Shown in pieces: positions 10,060 to 20,654 of a DNA stretch of 64,000 nt. Position 1 is the first letter of the stretch. Each line of letters starts with the position of its first letter. Below the pieces are notes generated by a model. It saw nothing but the letters and a program-made list of their open reading frames with translations. It was not told the DNA's origin and made no database searches. The position numbers and the translations under genes were made by a program. The stretch comes from Peronospora farinosa (Eukaryota; Oomycota; Peronosporomycetes; Peronosporales; Peronosporaceae): assembly GCA_947646735.1 (NCBI GenBank), contig CANTFK010000270.1, positions 248,001-312,000 on the forward strand, read 5' to 3'.

Positions 10060-10363
10060 TAGCACTTGATTGCGTAAAGGTCTTTACTCACTGGTGCTTA
10101 AACAAAAGTGAGCGCGACAAAGGAGACTCGTGTTTATTCACCTTTTCCGGCATCAAAAGAGGCGAGGAGAACTGATTACTAGATCACGCTCTCCAGAGCC
10201 GCAAACGAAACAACCACTTGCTTGTCTGAACTCCAAAAGCACCGAGACTCAATAGCCATAACGTCGTCACTAAGAGCCTTTACATGCAAAGACACGACTG
10301 CACCACCTGTCATACCAACTGTATCCCTTCTTATCCGATCCCCACCTCCATTTTGAATACCCT
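10060..10363. other. Intergenic region
   Basis: This 304-bp space lies between two minus-strand genes. It is AC-rich and would hold the 3' UTR of the TMEM199 gene and the promoter of the small secreted protein. No other signal is seen. Confidence 0.4.
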
Positions 10364-11109
10364 CTAAAAGATGTTCGGAACCTTCCTCTGTTTCTGTTCA
10401 AAACTTTCAATCTTTGCTGCACGTGCAATAAATAACACCATCTCAATGACCATCATAACAATGGCACCACCAAGACCAGCAACAAGTCTCTATAGTACAT
10501 ACAATAGCGACAAAACACACACAGCATCGTCAACTAACAGCCCAGTCCATAGAGAATCAACACTAGCCTCACCGTCGTCTCGTTATCAGTGAGATTCTGC
10601 GCCACAAAATACACGGCAACAAATGCCGTGATCCGAGCCATTACCATATTTGCACCAATAGAGAAATGTTGACGTGCATTTGTCTGGTAGTTTGCCAGCT
10701 CCTTTGTAATCGATGACGTCTTAAAGTTACGTATCAGATTACTATATTGCATTTCCTCATCCAGACGCTGCAGCTTTTCACGGCGCTTGGCCACACATTG
10801 AATCTTCATCTCCTTGATCTTTTGCTCTTCCTCTCCTTCTTCTTCCTCAACAGCCACTGCACGTACACAAACACCTTTTCCTTGTCGCAATAACGACACG
10901 AGACTGGGCGTCGAGGGCTCAGAGGCTCGTAATTCACTCAATAACGTCGCCATTTGTCGCAATTCACGCGTTGTCAGTACAATATTTGACTTTTCCTGTA
11001 CTAGCTTCTTTACATTCTGATCCTTCCGCTTCTTGGCGCTCAAATGTGTCGCTAAAAACCTACACAGCGCTCCAGTGCCTTCGCCGTGAAGCTGGAGAGG
11101 ACGTACCAT
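10364..11109 (-). CDS. V-ATPase assembly factor, TMEM199/Vma12 family
   Basis: There are two exons, 11109-10573 and 10489-10364, with an 83-bp intron (GTGAGG donor, ATAG acceptor, phase 0), giving 220 residues. The N-terminal half is charged and includes an acidic Glu run. The C-terminal half carries the family signature: YQTNARQHFSIGANMVMARI followed by FVAVYFVAQNLTDNETT, then RLVAGLGGAIVMMVIEMVLF and ARAAKIESFEQ after the splice. These two hydrophobic stretches are the two transmembrane helices of Vma12. The junction restores the NET-RLV-GL-GAI consensus, which strongly supports the intron. In other eukaryotes the protein acts in the ER membrane to assemble the V0 sector of the vacuolar proton pump. 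The gene is head-to-head with the MRH-mannosidase gene, only 116 bp between start codons. Confidence 0.93.
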
Positions 11110-11225
11110 GATCGATTTCTACAGGTTTATAAATGATCCCGTTCAAACTATCCAATTGCATATTTTGAGCCTTGGGCAACACGGAAACCTGTGGAAACAC
11201 ATACGTTGCCCTCCCGCACCGCATT
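11110..11225. promoter_or_regulatory. Short bidirectional promoter region
   Basis: These 116 bp separate the divergent start codons of two genes whose products act in the ER (TMEM199/Vma12-like and MRH-GH47-PA). The sequence includes an AT-rich core (TTTATAAATGATC around 11127-11138). Co-regulation is an inference from the arrangement. Confidence 0.5.
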
Positions 11226-14200
11226 ATGGAGTCTAAAGGTGTCGTCTCGACGTTTCTTGTGTCTATACTACTGTCCTATTGGACCCCTTACAGCTTCATA
11301 CAAGCAACGAATCAACCTCACAACCATGTCAAGACACCGTCTCCACCAATTGCGCCCTCGAACGGTCTGTATACATTATCTGGAGCCAGTTATCGAGCAT
11401 TTAAGAACCGTTTCAAGCGACAATTGAAAGGCGAGAGCTGTCTCTACTATCATGAGGCTCAGAATTGGTGGCATTATGAATGGTGTTTTGATCGTCACGT
11501 TCGTCAGTTTCATCCAAGTCAACACAAGACTACAAAAAAGAATATACTATTAGGACGATACGATGTCCGTACATCTCAACCTCTACGGGTCTTGGCTGTT
11601 GATAATCTATCCGATATTATTGATCAAGATCGTATGGGTTACATGGCACAACAACGGTACAAATTGGGGGATTACTGTGACGAGACAGGAGCTCCTCGTG
11701 CTGTCAATATTCAAGTAAAATGCTGTACATTTCGAGACAATGAGACGTACATTGGCTTTGTAGAGGAAAAATTAACCTGTGAGTACGAGATCAATGTATG
11801 CTCACCTGTGGTATGCGGACTTATGCAGCGTGATCAGTTTGTATTGACAGCACCGACTTCTATGAAGGAAGACGAACGTATTGCATTAACCAAGACAGTG
11901 AAAGACATGTTTTATCACGCATATAATGGCTACTTGACCCATGCATTTCCACTCGATGACTTGCAACCACTTTCGTGTCGTGGTGGGGAGTTTGAACTGG
12001 GTCGGTTGCCTATGTTGACGTTAATTGATACATTGGACACTTTAGCTGTGATGGAAGATGCAACGGAATTCCGAAGAGCAGTGGGACTTGTGGTGGCAAA
12101 TGCAAATTACGATCTGGATACTGAAGTGTCAGTCTTTGAGACGACGATCCGAGTATTAGGTGGACTCTTGTCGGCGCATCTCTTTGCCGTGAATACCGAC
12201 CTGAAGCTGTTTCCAGAAGGTGGATATGACGATGCATTGCTACGTCTCGCTGTGGACCTCGCCGAACGGCTCATGCCGGCTTTTGACACTGTGACGGGAA
12301 TTCCGTATGGCACAGTGAACCTGAAGCGCGGAGTGCTCGCGGGAGAAACACCTATTGCCTCGACTGCTGGTGCTGGATCGCTCTCACTTGAGTTCACAAT
12401 GCTAAGCGTCCTTACGGGAGACCCTAAATATGCTGCTGCATCACGAGGAGCTGTACGTGCGCTTTTTCAGCGCCGCTCGAGAATTGGATTACTTGGAAAG
12501 CACATAAATACGATGACAGGTGAGTGGACTGAGTTATCGTCAGGTCCAGGCACAAATTCGGATAGCTTCTACGAGTATCTTTTGAAGATGTACGAGCTTT
12601 TTGGTGACCGCGAATCGTTAGAGATGTTTGCACAAGTTTACCCATCTGTGCTAGCTCATAACAAGCACGGTGACTGGTACACTGACGTATTCATGCATAC
12701 AGGTTGTCATCATCGTAGTGTAAGCTCAGCTATCGTCTTCGAGAGTCTTGCAGCCTTTTGGCCTGGTATGCAAGTTGCTGTTGGTGATCTGAGCGCTGCC
12801 GTGGAATCTATGAACTCGTTTTATCGTGTCTGGCGCGACTACGGATTTCTGTCTGAGCAGTTCAATGTGGATGTTTGGAAACCCGTGAAGTCACAGGGTG
12901 GAGGTGGAGCTCGGTATCCACTTCGCCCGGAGCTGATTGAATCGACATTTTACATGCACGAAGCCACCAACGACTCGTCGTGGCTTCGTGCTGGTGCGCA
13001 TGTGGTTTATTCACTTCAGAAGTACGCCAAGACTCCTTGTGGGTACGCAAGCATTGCCGACGTTGAGTCCAAGAAGCAGGAAGACTACATGCCTTCTTTC
13101 TTTCTATCCGAGACGTGCAAGTACCTTTACCTGCTTTTTAACACAACGCATTTCTTTCGGCGAGGGAATTATGTGATGACCACGGAGGCCCACCCACTGC
13201 CGATTCTTCCGACGAAGCTCGTTAGGCCTATTTTGCAAGCTACCGACGCAAATGTGAACAGCAGTAAAGTAGCACACGACAACCGATTTTCACCCGAACG
13301 AATCATGCGATGTCAGTTACCCAAGTTTTACGAGTTCATCAATTACTCCGTTCATTACGAAGGCAAGGCCGTGGCACAAACACCGCGTTGTTCTCCGCCT
13401 GCGCCATCGCCTGCTTTACTTCAAAAGGCCATCAGGCCGGCGATCGAAAAGTTAGCTGTGACTGCTTTAGATGGCGCAAAGTCGACAACGACAACGGACG
13501 TGAAAGTGAAATTTGTGGGTAAAGAAAGTTTAGCTTCAGATGTGCCGCAAGAGTGGATACCTGCACTCGAAGGGCAACTGCAAAAAATCGGCAGTAAAAA
13601 TGTCAACGGTCAGTTGCTCGAGCAGTTACTGGAAGGGAGTTACGGTGAGTCAACACACCGTCATCAGCCTGCGAGTGAACAAGAAGATCAAGGTCTTGTT
13701 GTGCAGTTCTTAGATGGTGGTAGCCACCTTGGAGAATTTCGGGTGGAGCAGTTACCAGGTCGATTGCGCGTAACTCGAGAAGAGACGGGTGACTGGATTG
13801 ATGCTTCAGGTATTCTTGGCGACAGCCACATGATTATAGGGGTGGGATCAAACGATGGCACAGAGAATGATGCTAGTGCTGATTCGTATACTTTTGAGGA
13901 CCCAAAAAAAACACAGATTGAGCAACGTGACGATTATCACCTGCCGTACCTATCATGGAATTACGTGTATAAGGTTGATGATGATCTGTCCTTGCCTGTC
14001 GACCAGCGGTGCTCATTGCATGTTCAAGTGGACCCTAAACCTTACCCAGGAGAGCTGCAACACAAGAATGCGAGGCCTCATGTCGATAGAGTTGTGAAAG
14101 GCAAGCACAGCGTATGGCTGACTGTTCCTTGCGTTGGTGCTGGCTTTGGTGTGACAAACACTTTTCAAACATCTCGTGCCTTTCCGCATATGGAACTCAT

Positions 14201-14771
14201 CGTCGCTGATCCTGTTAATGCGTGCAGTGAGGGGCCTAATTTGCCTCAACACAGCGTCCGAGGGAAAATTATGCTCGTTCAAAGAGGCGACTGTGATTTT
14301 GAAGCGAAAGCGCAAAATGCAGCTACGTGGGGAGCCTTAGGTTTGATTATCGCTAACACTGAAGACGACGATCTCGTGATGGTTATGGGTGGCACTGATG
14401 AGAGCACTGAGAATGCTACTGTTGAGGTGTTGGATATCCCTGTCGTGATGGTGCCTCAGCGTCTTGGCGAGTGGTTGAAGACCCGGCTTGCTGAAGCGCA
14501 GATGTTTTCCTTGTCTCCTGTAAAAGTAAGTATTGAGCTTACCGTGAGACACCACACGCACAATATCGACAGCGCTCGAAGGTCAAGAGGAATCGCGGAC
14601 GGTGGGTCATTTCCTAGGATAGATGGAACTGCGGGTAATATGAAGGTGTATGGCCCGTCGTGGGGTATGGACCTCGCCACCATTGGTGTGAACAAGGGAA
14701 AGAGCCGAAGAGAAGACGATGAGTACCGGCAAGAAAGTTTCAGCATTGCTATCATTGCCACGCCACCATGA
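11226..14771 (+). CDS. ERAD lectin-mannosidase fusion: MRH domain, GH47 (EDEM-type), PA domain
   Basis: ATG 11226 gives 1181 residues without introns. Residues 1-27 form a signal peptide. Residues of about 70-200 are an OS-9/XTP3B-type MRH lectin: a double Trp (81-82) in NWWHYEWC, Gln94 in VRQFH, Arg158 in GAPR, Glu180/181, Tyr187 in CEYE, and paired cysteines. These cover the Gln, Arg, Glu and Tyr that bind mannose in this fold. Residues of about 225-660 are a GH47 domain of the EDEM class, with LGRLPMLTLIDTLDTL, VFETTIRVLGG (Glu305), GTNSDSFYEY (Asp446), RPELIEST, FFLSETCKYLY and MTTEAHP. A protease-associated domain lies near the C-terminus (IMLVQRGDCDFEAKAQNA to IPVVMVPQ), as in EDEM3. 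No KDEL-type retrieval signal ends the protein. In other eukaryotes the lectin and the mannosidase are separate ERAD proteins. Here they would act in one chain, trimming and reading glycans on misfolded proteins. Confidence 0.93.
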   Translation: MESKGVVSTFLVSILLSYWTPYSFIQATNQPHNHVKTPSPPIAPSNGLYTLSGASYRAFKNRFKRQLKGESCLYYHEAQNWWHYEWCFDRHVRQFHPSQHKTTKKNILLGRYDVRTSQPLRVLAVDNLSDIIDQDRMGYMAQQRYKLGDYCDETGAPRAVNIQVKCCTFRDNETYIGFVEEKLTCEYEINVCSPVVCGLMQRDQFVLTAPTSMKEDERIALTKTVKDMFYHAYNGYLTHAFPLDDLQPLSCRGGEFELGRLPMLTLIDTLDTLAVMEDATEFRRAVGLVVANANYDLDTEVSVFETTIRVLGGLLSAHLFAVNTDLKLFPEGGYDDALLRLAVDLAERLMPAFDTVTGIPYGTVNLKRGVLAGETPIASTAGAGSLSLEFTMLSVLTGDPKYAAASRGAVRALFQRRSRIGLLGKHINTMTGEWTELSSGPGTNSDSFYEYLLKMYELFGDRESLEMFAQVYPSVLAHNKHGDWYTDVFMHTGCHHRSVSSAIVFESLAAFWPGMQVAVGDLSAAVESMNSFYRVWRDYGFLSEQFNVDVWKPVKSQGGGGARYPLRPELIESTFYMHEATNDSSWLRAGAHVVYSLQKYAKTPCGYASIADVESKKQEDYMPSFFLSETCKYLYLLFNTTHFFRRGNYVMTTEAHPLPILPTKLVRPILQATDANVNSSKVAHDNRFSPERIMRCQLPKFYEFINYSVHYEGKAVAQTPRCSPPAPSPALLQKAIRPAIEKLAVTALDGAKSTTTTDVKVKFVGKESLASDVPQEWIPALEGQLQKIGSKNVNGQLLEQLLEGSYGESTHRHQPASEQEDQGLVVQFLDGGSHLGEFRVEQLPGRLRVTREETGDWIDASGILGDSHMIIGVGSNDGTENDASADSYTFEDPKKTQIEQRDDYHLPYLSWNYVYKVDDDLSLPVDQRCSLHVQVDPKPYPGELQHKNARPHVDRVVKGKHSVWLTVPCVGAGFGVTNTFQTSRAFPHMELIVADPVNACSEGPNLPQHSVRGKIMLVQRGDCDFEAKAQNAATWGALGLIIANTEDDDLVMVMGGTDESTENATVEVLDIPVVMVPQRLGEWLKTRLAEAQMFSLSPVKVSIELTVRHHTHNIDSARRSRGIADGGSFPRIDGTAGNMKVYGPSWGMDLATIGVNKGKSRREDDEYRQESFSIAIIATPP

Positions 14772-15292
14772 CAGCAGTCATAGAACGTGATCACATGACT
14801 ATATAGAATAGACAAGTACAAACGTATCGGGCAAAGGATTTACCGATTCCTGTCAAATGTCCTAAAGCATAGCATCCGCAGTAACTCTCAAACATCAACA
14901 TGAGATGTAATCATATCCATCTTGAAAGTAAAGACAAATTGAATTGGCCATGAGACTGTGTACGACGAGTAAGTCCTTGCATTTCAATGTGTTACCTACC
15001 TATGAAGCCATACGATATTATCCACCAACTTTTTTCTGGAAGCTGACGACACAGACTTGACCGGGTGCCTTTTACCTTTCCGTGCTCCGTGTCTTGAATG
15101 CTTAGAGCAGGGCGGGTGTAGACTGCCAATAAGTAGCTGCAGAAGTCAGGAAAAAACGTGTGCTTGATCTCTCTCGTCATTACAGCTGGAACAACGGCAA
15201 CAACACTTGCCACCTACCTGCCTCACTGTGCTATCTGTTGTTCTCTCTTCATCTTGAGTTGACGTTGACACCTTCATTCTCGAGCGCAACGA
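14772..15292. other. Convergent intergenic region
   Basis: This space lies between the ends of the MRH-mannosidase gene (+) and coatomer beta (-). It contains short low-scoring frames only. No RNA gene or repeat is recognised. Confidence 0.4.
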
Positions 15293-18289
15293 CTAAGCAA
15301 GGAGCTTCTTACGCTTACCTTGGTCATCCTTGCCACGCTGCACAGCTGTAATACGATCACCTAAGCTGAGCGCAATACCTTGAGTCTTACTGCGGATGCG
15401 GATGTAACCAGCGATACGACCGCTGTCCTGCTTCTCGACGCTGAGATTCACGAGTGCATCCTCGCCAAATACACTCTTGGCATATAGATTCGCAGCCAAA
15501 AAGTTTGTGTCGCCACCAAGCGACGCCGTGGGCGTCATGCAACGCATGTTCGTCTTGTCTACCACATGCTGCAAAAACTCGAAAACGTTCGACAACTCCG
15601 TGTGCACGGCCACCTTGTTCTCCCACTCGAACTCGGCCCACATAGCACGGAATGCTGCGTCTGTGCACGTGGCTGGCTTGATGTAGTCCATGATATCCAG
15701 GTGGATATCGTTCAAATTAATGTACGTCTTTTCAGCACCTGATGCTGAATCGTACACGATAGTACCAAAGATGTGACCCGTTTCAGTAGAGCTCACCTTA
15801 ATGTTGGCACGGATCGTGCGCTGGTCAAGCGGCCCGATAGTATGCGGCTGAGGGCGCTCCACGAGCTTGAGGTCACCAATAGTAGACAAGTCCACCGTCA
15901 GGTTAGTAAGTGTCTGGGGAATGCGGTTTACCACCAAAATCTCCAGCACAATATCATATTCATGAACCGTGACAGTAGCTTCGGCGTACACTGGGTCTGC
16001 AAAACCTGTCAACTGGTGCACGTGGCGCATCGCACTCGCATATTCATTGTTAGAGCCATCACCCTGCTGACCAAGAGCACGATTAATGTCGGCACCATCG
16101 TCAATGTCAATATCAGTTGAACCCAGGGCCTTTTTTCCACGCAGCTGTCGGAAGTTAATCAAATCGTCTGCATGAGTCACTAGCTGGCCATCAGCACCAC
16201 CGGTCAGAGCACGCGCAGCTTCTGCTTCGTGTGCCTTTTGTGTGTCAAGAAGGTTGCGATACGCAGCACGGCATTCCTCTGTAATGATCGCGTGTGTAGC
16301 CTGCGCGCTAGCCGGGTCTAGCAGCACGCGCAAACCCATGAGAATGCGACGTGCAGACTCCTGGTCGATCTCGTGCTTGCTCGACTTGGATTGCCCATAA
16401 GCCACAATAGCACACATGCATCGTGTAGAATCCACAACCATCTTCTTGATTGCAGCGTTGCGAGCAGTAGCGCTAGCCACATCACCACTTGATACACGGA
16501 GACACAGCTTGGTCAGCGTCGAGGCCACGGCTGCGCCAAGGAAAAAGTCTCCATTCAGCAACAAACGCCGTAGGCCTGGAACGTTCTCTTCTTCAGTCGC
16601 AGCTGATTTTACGGCAGGTGCAGAATATGACGTTTCCGTCGCGTACGTGCCGTCTGCCAAGACAACGCTCTTAGTGACAGGATTCGAATAAGCAGCACCT
16701 GCAGCGGCTGGGTCCTCTGCACCTTCGAAATTGTCCGTGGGTGACTTGAGCATCGCCTCTGTGGCCAACGGTAGATTGCCAATGGCACCGAAAATGGTGC
16801 TGGCAGCCTCGAAGATAGACGTGTCGCTTTCCGTACCTTCTTCTGAAGGCAAAGTAGCGTACTCACCAAGGATCCAGAGCCCTACACGATACACTTTGGC
16901 CAACGAGATGTCAGCAAACGAAATCATCAGCTTCTGCAAAATACTTTCGCGTAGCTCCGGATAACTTTCGCACATCGCACGCACAAAGAGAACGACATCC
17001 ATAGCGCCATCCGGCTGGTTGAGAAACTCCATTAACAGATGCACCACAGCGTTGGCAACTTCAGAGAACTTGACGGCGCAGGCGTGTATAGCTTTGATTA
17101 GCAAGTGTCGGTACTCGCCAGCCTTTTCACGCGTCTTGTCCTGCGTCTTGACCACTTCTCTCTTCAAGTGAGTCACCACCTCATCAATGTTCCGCACCGA
17201 GACAAGATCCATCGCAATTTCTAGCACTTTTTTGCAGATATCAAGGTTGGGCGAGCTAAGCGCGCGCATGACGTCCATCAAGATCTCTTGCAACACCTTC
17301 GTGTGGTGTTTTTTCAAGTCTGCAAGACGATCGAGCACAATTAGCTTCACGTTGTTGTCACTCTGCGAGTTAAGTAGTCCACAGTAGGTTTTAGCAGCAG
17401 CACGCATTGCCGTCGGAGCTGCTGACAGTGTCACAAGCGTCCATGCCGCTTCGTAACTTACAGCAGGAGACGACGAGTTAAGCAACTGAAAGACACAACG
17501 TACAAAGCGTGCTTTCTGCGCAGGGTCTTGTCGACACACTTTGCGTGTCATTTCCAAGATCACGAGAGAGAATCCGTCCCCAAACTTGGCCACCTGATCC
17601 ATTGCATTCATCAAAAACGTCACAGCTCTGTCTTGAGCACAGTCATTCAGCATAAGAAAAGCATTGCGTCTAGCTCCCGTATCACTCTCATTTAATATGA
17701 AGCGTTCAATAAGTTCCGGTGCATCAGGGATCAGCACGTCTCCAAATGACTTGTACATTGTATAGACCGTCATGACGGCATTTTTTCTCACGTACGAGTG
17801 ACGGTGTTCGAGATTGCTCTTGACAGCGTCTTTAAGTGGTTCCAGAATGTCTTTTTCCTTGATTTTACACAAAAATCGTAGCATACACCCACGAATGTAT
17901 TCATTTGGATGGTTCAAGTCATTTAGAAGGGCGTTACACACGAGAATCATCTCGGGCAGCAATTTGGGCGGCGTCTTGGGCATTTCAGACGACATGCTCG
18001 TAGTTGATTGCTCGTACTTTGGTGCAATCTCCCAATAAATCATAAGTAATTTCTTAAGTGTGTGATCACTTTGTGTCGAGCAGAAACGAATGATATGCAT
18101 CAATACTTTAGGTAACTTCTCGCCCTGAAGTAACGCGAGGATAGCGCTCTTCACAGCACGAATCTTGAGCTCTACCTTGGGGGATTCTAACTCTTTTAAG
18201 ATCTCATCTTGTGACGCAGGTAGTGTCTTCTCTCCCGTCACTTGCTGTAGCAGCACTGTACAATAACGTTCATTCGTGACACCCGCCAT
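15293..18289 (-). CDS. COPB1: Coatomer subunit beta (beta-COP)
   Basis: ATG 18289 (MAGVTNERYCTVLLQ) gives 998 residues with no intron. The N-terminal half is the adaptin-like alpha-solenoid, with KVELKIRAVKSAILALLQGEKLP, LKKLLMIYWEI, HPNEYIRGCMLRFLCK and HRHSYVRKNAVMTVY, which are hallmark beta-COP segments. A less conserved linker (about residues 500-690) follows. The C-terminal third carries the coatomer beta C region and appendage (FADPVYAEATVTVHEYDI, LVERPQPHTIGP, MWAEFEWENKVAV). Beta-COP is part of the F-subcomplex of the COPI coat and drives Golgi-to-ER retrograde transport. It is somewhat longer than the roughly 950 residues of animal beta-COP. The gene is divergent from the ketopantoate-reductase-like gene, with 200 bp between starts. 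Confidence 0.97.
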   Translation of the reverse strand: MAGVTNERYCTVLLQQVTGEKTLPASQDEILKELESPKVELKIRAVKSAILALLQGEKLPKVLMHIIRFCSTQSDHTLKKLLMIYWEIAPKYEQSTTSMSSEMPKTPPKLLPEMILVCNALLNDLNHPNEYIRGCMLRFLCKIKEKDILEPLKDAVKSNLEHRHSYVRKNAVMTVYTMYKSFGDVLIPDAPELIERFILNESDTGARRNAFLMLNDCAQDRAVTFLMNAMDQVAKFGDGFSLVILEMTRKVCRQDPAQKARFVRCVFQLLNSSSPAVSYEAAWTLVTLSAAPTAMRAAAKTYCGLLNSQSDNNVKLIVLDRLADLKKHHTKVLQEILMDVMRALSSPNLDICKKVLEIAMDLVSVRNIDEVVTHLKREVVKTQDKTREKAGEYRHLLIKAIHACAVKFSEVANAVVHLLMEFLNQPDGAMDVVLFVRAMCESYPELRESILQKLMISFADISLAKVYRVGLWILGEYATLPSEEGTESDTSIFEAASTIFGAIGNLPLATEAMLKSPTDNFEGAEDPAAAGAAYSNPVTKSVVLADGTYATETSYSAPAVKSAATEEENVPGLRRLLLNGDFFLGAAVASTLTKLCLRVSSGDVASATARNAAIKKMVVDSTRCMCAIVAYGQSKSSKHEIDQESARRILMGLRVLLDPASAQATHAIITEECRAAYRNLLDTQKAHEAEAARALTGGADGQLVTHADDLINFRQLRGKKALGSTDIDIDDGADINRALGQQGDGSNNEYASAMRHVHQLTGFADPVYAEATVTVHEYDIVLEILVVNRIPQTLTNLTVDLSTIGDLKLVERPQPHTIGPLDQRTIRANIKVSSTETGHIFGTIVYDSASGAEKTYINLNDIHLDIMDYIKPATCTDAAFRAMWAEFEWENKVAVHTELSNVFEFLQHVVDKTNMRCMTPTASLGGDTNFLAANLYAKSVFGEDALVNLSVEKQDSGRIAGYIRIRSKTQGIALSLGDRITAVQRGKDDQGKRKKLLA

Positions 18290-18489
18290 CTTGGTAAATC
18301 CTTCCACGCGGACGAATAAGAGGGGACTGACAAAATAGCGATTGTAGATTGGTCAAAAGTCGAATGGCACAAAACCTATCATAGATACTGCTTTAGAAAT
18401 GATTTAGCAACGTGTGGTTATTGGTGTATTTGCTTATAGTATTTATATTATTTATACCAATCATACGCTGTTATTTGAAAAGTGACAGC

Positions 18490-20079
18490 ATGTTACCATG
18501 CGTAGGCGTCGTATATACCAAGGAGAGCACCTTTTCGACGGAGGAGGCCCAATTAGCCCAATATTTGGCACTGTGTCTTGCTGCTAGTGGTCGATGTGCC
18601 AAGGCGTATCTTGTAAGTATCGATACAAACACCAAGAGCGACGCAAAGCGGCCTAAAACAACCACGACTGACGCTGTCGCGCGGCGTTGCGACGGCGTTT
18701 TACTGGATAGCAGGAAGTTCTCATCGGAAGTCTACGAGGAGTCGGACAATTGGAAGACACTGGAAACTTGTAATTTGTGGCTGTTGCTCGTCGAGATAGA
18801 CGCGACGATCTCAGTTGCCGAGTTTTTGCATGAGAAGCTGGATAACAAGCAGGATAAGGAGCGACCTAAGCGCGTCGTGCTGAGTCTGCAAACGACGATG
18901 CGTCGTCTCGCACAGCTTAATTTAGCGTACGTCTGAAAAAGATGACGTGATAATGATAAGTACTGTTTAATGAGGTTATACGGGATGTGTACAGACTGCC
19001 AAATGCTATTGTGCTGCATGGAGGAGCAGCTTTTCAAGTGATCAAGGACGAGAAAGACGTATTAAGACCGCTTTCCAATGGCTGCTTCTTTGTCGAGAGA
19101 CTTATGTGGGTAGAATTGAGAGTTGATGGAGATTTTGTGCTCGTACGTGCTGAGATTTGATATCTTGGTGGAATTATAGCAAGGAGAAGACTTTAGCGCT
19201 CTATGCGTTGGATGTGCTGGAAGGAACGGGAATCCAGGTACTCAGTCGTCGGAACATTCAAGGTGAAAAGATGCAGAAATAGAGATGATGCTCGAGTTGT
19301 GCTTACGATTTCTTTGTTTCTTATGTTATCGAAGCGATCAAGTGGGGATGCACGATGCTGCGTAGTTTCTACTACATCAATGCACTGACGGGAAAAAGCA
19401 TTTTTGACGGGCTACGAGACCGAAAGACGCGTTTTCTTTACCTCCAGGCACTGCTGGAAATGGACGAACTGTTTCGTGCCGTGCTGGCAAGTGTCACTGC
19501 TGCAAACAAAAAGTCTGGACGTGAGAGCGGAGAATCGAATCCTGATACGAGCGCTGCTACACTCTTTCCGGTGCGGTCGCTGATGGTGCTGCTCCCTCTC
19601 CCCGATTGGATCTTCAATAATTTTGTCTTGCGAGCGTTTGATCTTGGTCTCGGAGCTCCATCTAGTAAGGCCACGTCTGTTGTCAAGGTACGTCACTACC
19701 TCACGTGCATTTCGTGTTGCTAGTTTATTTCTGAGCTTTACTCAATGAAATGTAGTCTGACTTGGAAGCAAGGCCGCCATTACGAACAAATTTTGAAATC
19801 GAGTTTCGAGATGTCTTTGAGTTGGCCACCGGGCGTAACATGGCATTGCCGGCTTTAGAAATGTTGAAGAAGAAACTCGCGTCCGTTAGAAAACAGCAAG
19901 AGCTGGAACAGAAGGATGGCGTCAATTGTGCAACGCCGCTGCGAATTGACAGTGCCGCTCTGCTTGCGGAGGTGAAATTGGCTCCTCATTGCACTGCGGC
20001 ATCCCGCACCTTTTTCCTGAAAGCGTTTGCTACATTCGTGCTCACTTTGCTGCTGGGACTTTATCTTTTTGTCTGGTAA
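18490..20079 (+). CDS. Ketopantoate reductase (PanE/ApbA)-like protein with C-terminal membrane anchor
   Basis: I infer five exons: 18490-18926, 18995-19105, 19180-19262, 19335-19687 and 19756-20079. They have consistent phases and give 435 residues. The middle of the protein resembles the PanE fold: VVLSLQTTMRRLAQL, then LPNAIVLHGGAAFQV, PLSNGCFFVERL, and a second domain with VLSRRNIQAIKWGCTML followed by FYYINALTGKSIFDG. This corresponds to the helical domain in which the Lys and Asn of true reductases sit. The N-terminus (CVGVVYTKES) is a poor match to the GxGxxG dinucleotide loop, so NADPH binding and activity are doubtful. The last about 20 residues (FATFVLTLLLGLYLFVW) form a transmembrane anchor, so the protein probably faces the cytosol as a tail-anchored form. 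The second donor (GTGGGT) is the weakest splice site. A soluble pantothenate enzyme is the alternative reading. Confidence 0.75.
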
Positions 20080-20654
20080 TAATGATGGGCAAAAATTGTA
20101 AGTGGCCGGCAGTATGAGTTTACGTATTACAGCAGCATCTCAGTTCCGATCCATTCTTGGGCTCTTGTTATCTATGATTTCTTCTTCAAGTGGGCCAAAT
20201 TAAATTTTCTTAAACTGCTTGAGCTTGTTTCCTTCTTGTTGCTGTCATTCTTCGTCTACACTTTAGATATCTGCTGCATTATCTTAGTTGGTAATGCGCT
20301 GTCAAAATGAACGGTCTAAGGGACAAACTTCGTTCAAAAGCGCGCGGACACCCTATACATTAAAGGGCAAAGACCAACCGCCGCAACAATTGGTCATTCT
20401 AACAAAGTGAGCCGTCTAGTTCGGCGCAAAAGTCTCATATATCTGATTCTACATGTAACAAATGTGCAAGAAGCTAATAGCTTGTAAATGCCGTATCTCG
20501 TCCAAAGACTCAGACCACAATTACGTAATGTATTGTCTGTGTGTTTTGCATTGATGGAGTCCAATTGACGTACGATTACCATATAAACTCAGCAAATTAC
20601 CGTCTGAGTCGGCATTTACATTTTGCAAGAAGTCTCCACTTCGAATTCGCCTAA
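20080..20654. other. Intergenic region with a short hydrophobic frame
   Basis: A frame around 20140-20310 encodes a hydrophobic segment (IHSWALVIYDFFFKW, then about 35 mostly hydrophobic residues) preceded by a possible acceptor AG. It vaguely recalls the last membrane helices of P-type proton ATPases and could be a gene remnant. It has no ATG or partner exon that I can find. Confidence 0.25.

Noticed and set aside
20140..20310. Possible terminal exon of a P-type ATPase
   Set aside because: Only a hydrophobic stretch with weak similarity. No catalytic part (DKTGT) or upstream exons are found nearby.
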